6,430 nucleotides of DNA from Rhodoblastus sp964425315 (GTDB lineage: Bacteria; Pseudomonadota; Alphaproteobacteria; Rhizobiales; Beijerinckiaceae): the NCBI GenBank assembly GCA_964425315.1, contig CAYRNB010000132.1, positions 1 through 6,430 of the forward strand. Reading direction: 5' to 3'. Position 1 is the first letter of the stretch; the number at the start of each line of letters is the position of its first letter. The position numbers and the translations under genes are program-made. The notes beneath the pieces are model-generated. The model searched no databases and was not told the origin of the DNA. It worked only from the letters and a program-made list of their open reading frames with translations. Positions 6,429 to 6,430 of the stretch are shown piece after piece.

Positions 6429-6430
6429 AG

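Overview
The window looks like chromosomal DNA of a GC-rich alphaproteobacterium, most likely in the Hyphomicrobiales (rhizobia, methylotroph or Beijerinckiaceae type). This rests on codon choice, the style of the efflux proteins and a general resemblance of the hypothetical proteins to that group. It was read by eye, without database searches, so genus-level placement is not possible.

The core is a two-gene minus-strand operon at 5682-1389 for an RND multidrug-type efflux pump. A periplasmic adaptor (membrane fusion protein, 376 aa) is followed after a 4-bp gap by an HAE1-family inner-membrane proton/drug antiporter (1052 aa from the preferred start). Both look intact: the antiporter has the paired Asp of TM4 and the Lys and Arg of TM10/TM11, and the adaptor has both halves of the lipoyl domain around a helical hairpin. 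No outer-membrane channel gene and no recognisable transcription regulator lie in the window, so the pump must borrow a TolC/OprM-type channel encoded elsewhere.

Right of the operon, a 269-bp divergent intergenic region (5683-5951) separates it from a plus-strand gene for a 158-aa cytoplasmic protein of unknown function (5952-6428). This region holds a palindrome, TGTCA-A-TGACA on the minus strand, that carries a -35-like hexamer on each strand. It also has a run of seven G at the adaptor's ribosome binding site, and small hairpins in the leader of the divergent gene.

Left of the operon (about 1-1388) is lower-density, accessory-looking DNA that is visibly more AT-rich between about 260 and 1040. 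It holds a non-coding stretch (1041-1388), a small minus-strand gene apparently broken by a one-base expansion of a T run (731-1016), a small secreted four-cysteine protein of unknown function (681-268), and the first 34 codons of another exported protein that runs off the left edge (103-1). I see no RNA gene, CRISPR array or intact mobile element. The window is mainly an ordinary efflux locus beside a decayed, orphan-rich stretch, and I find no convincing new multi-gene system.
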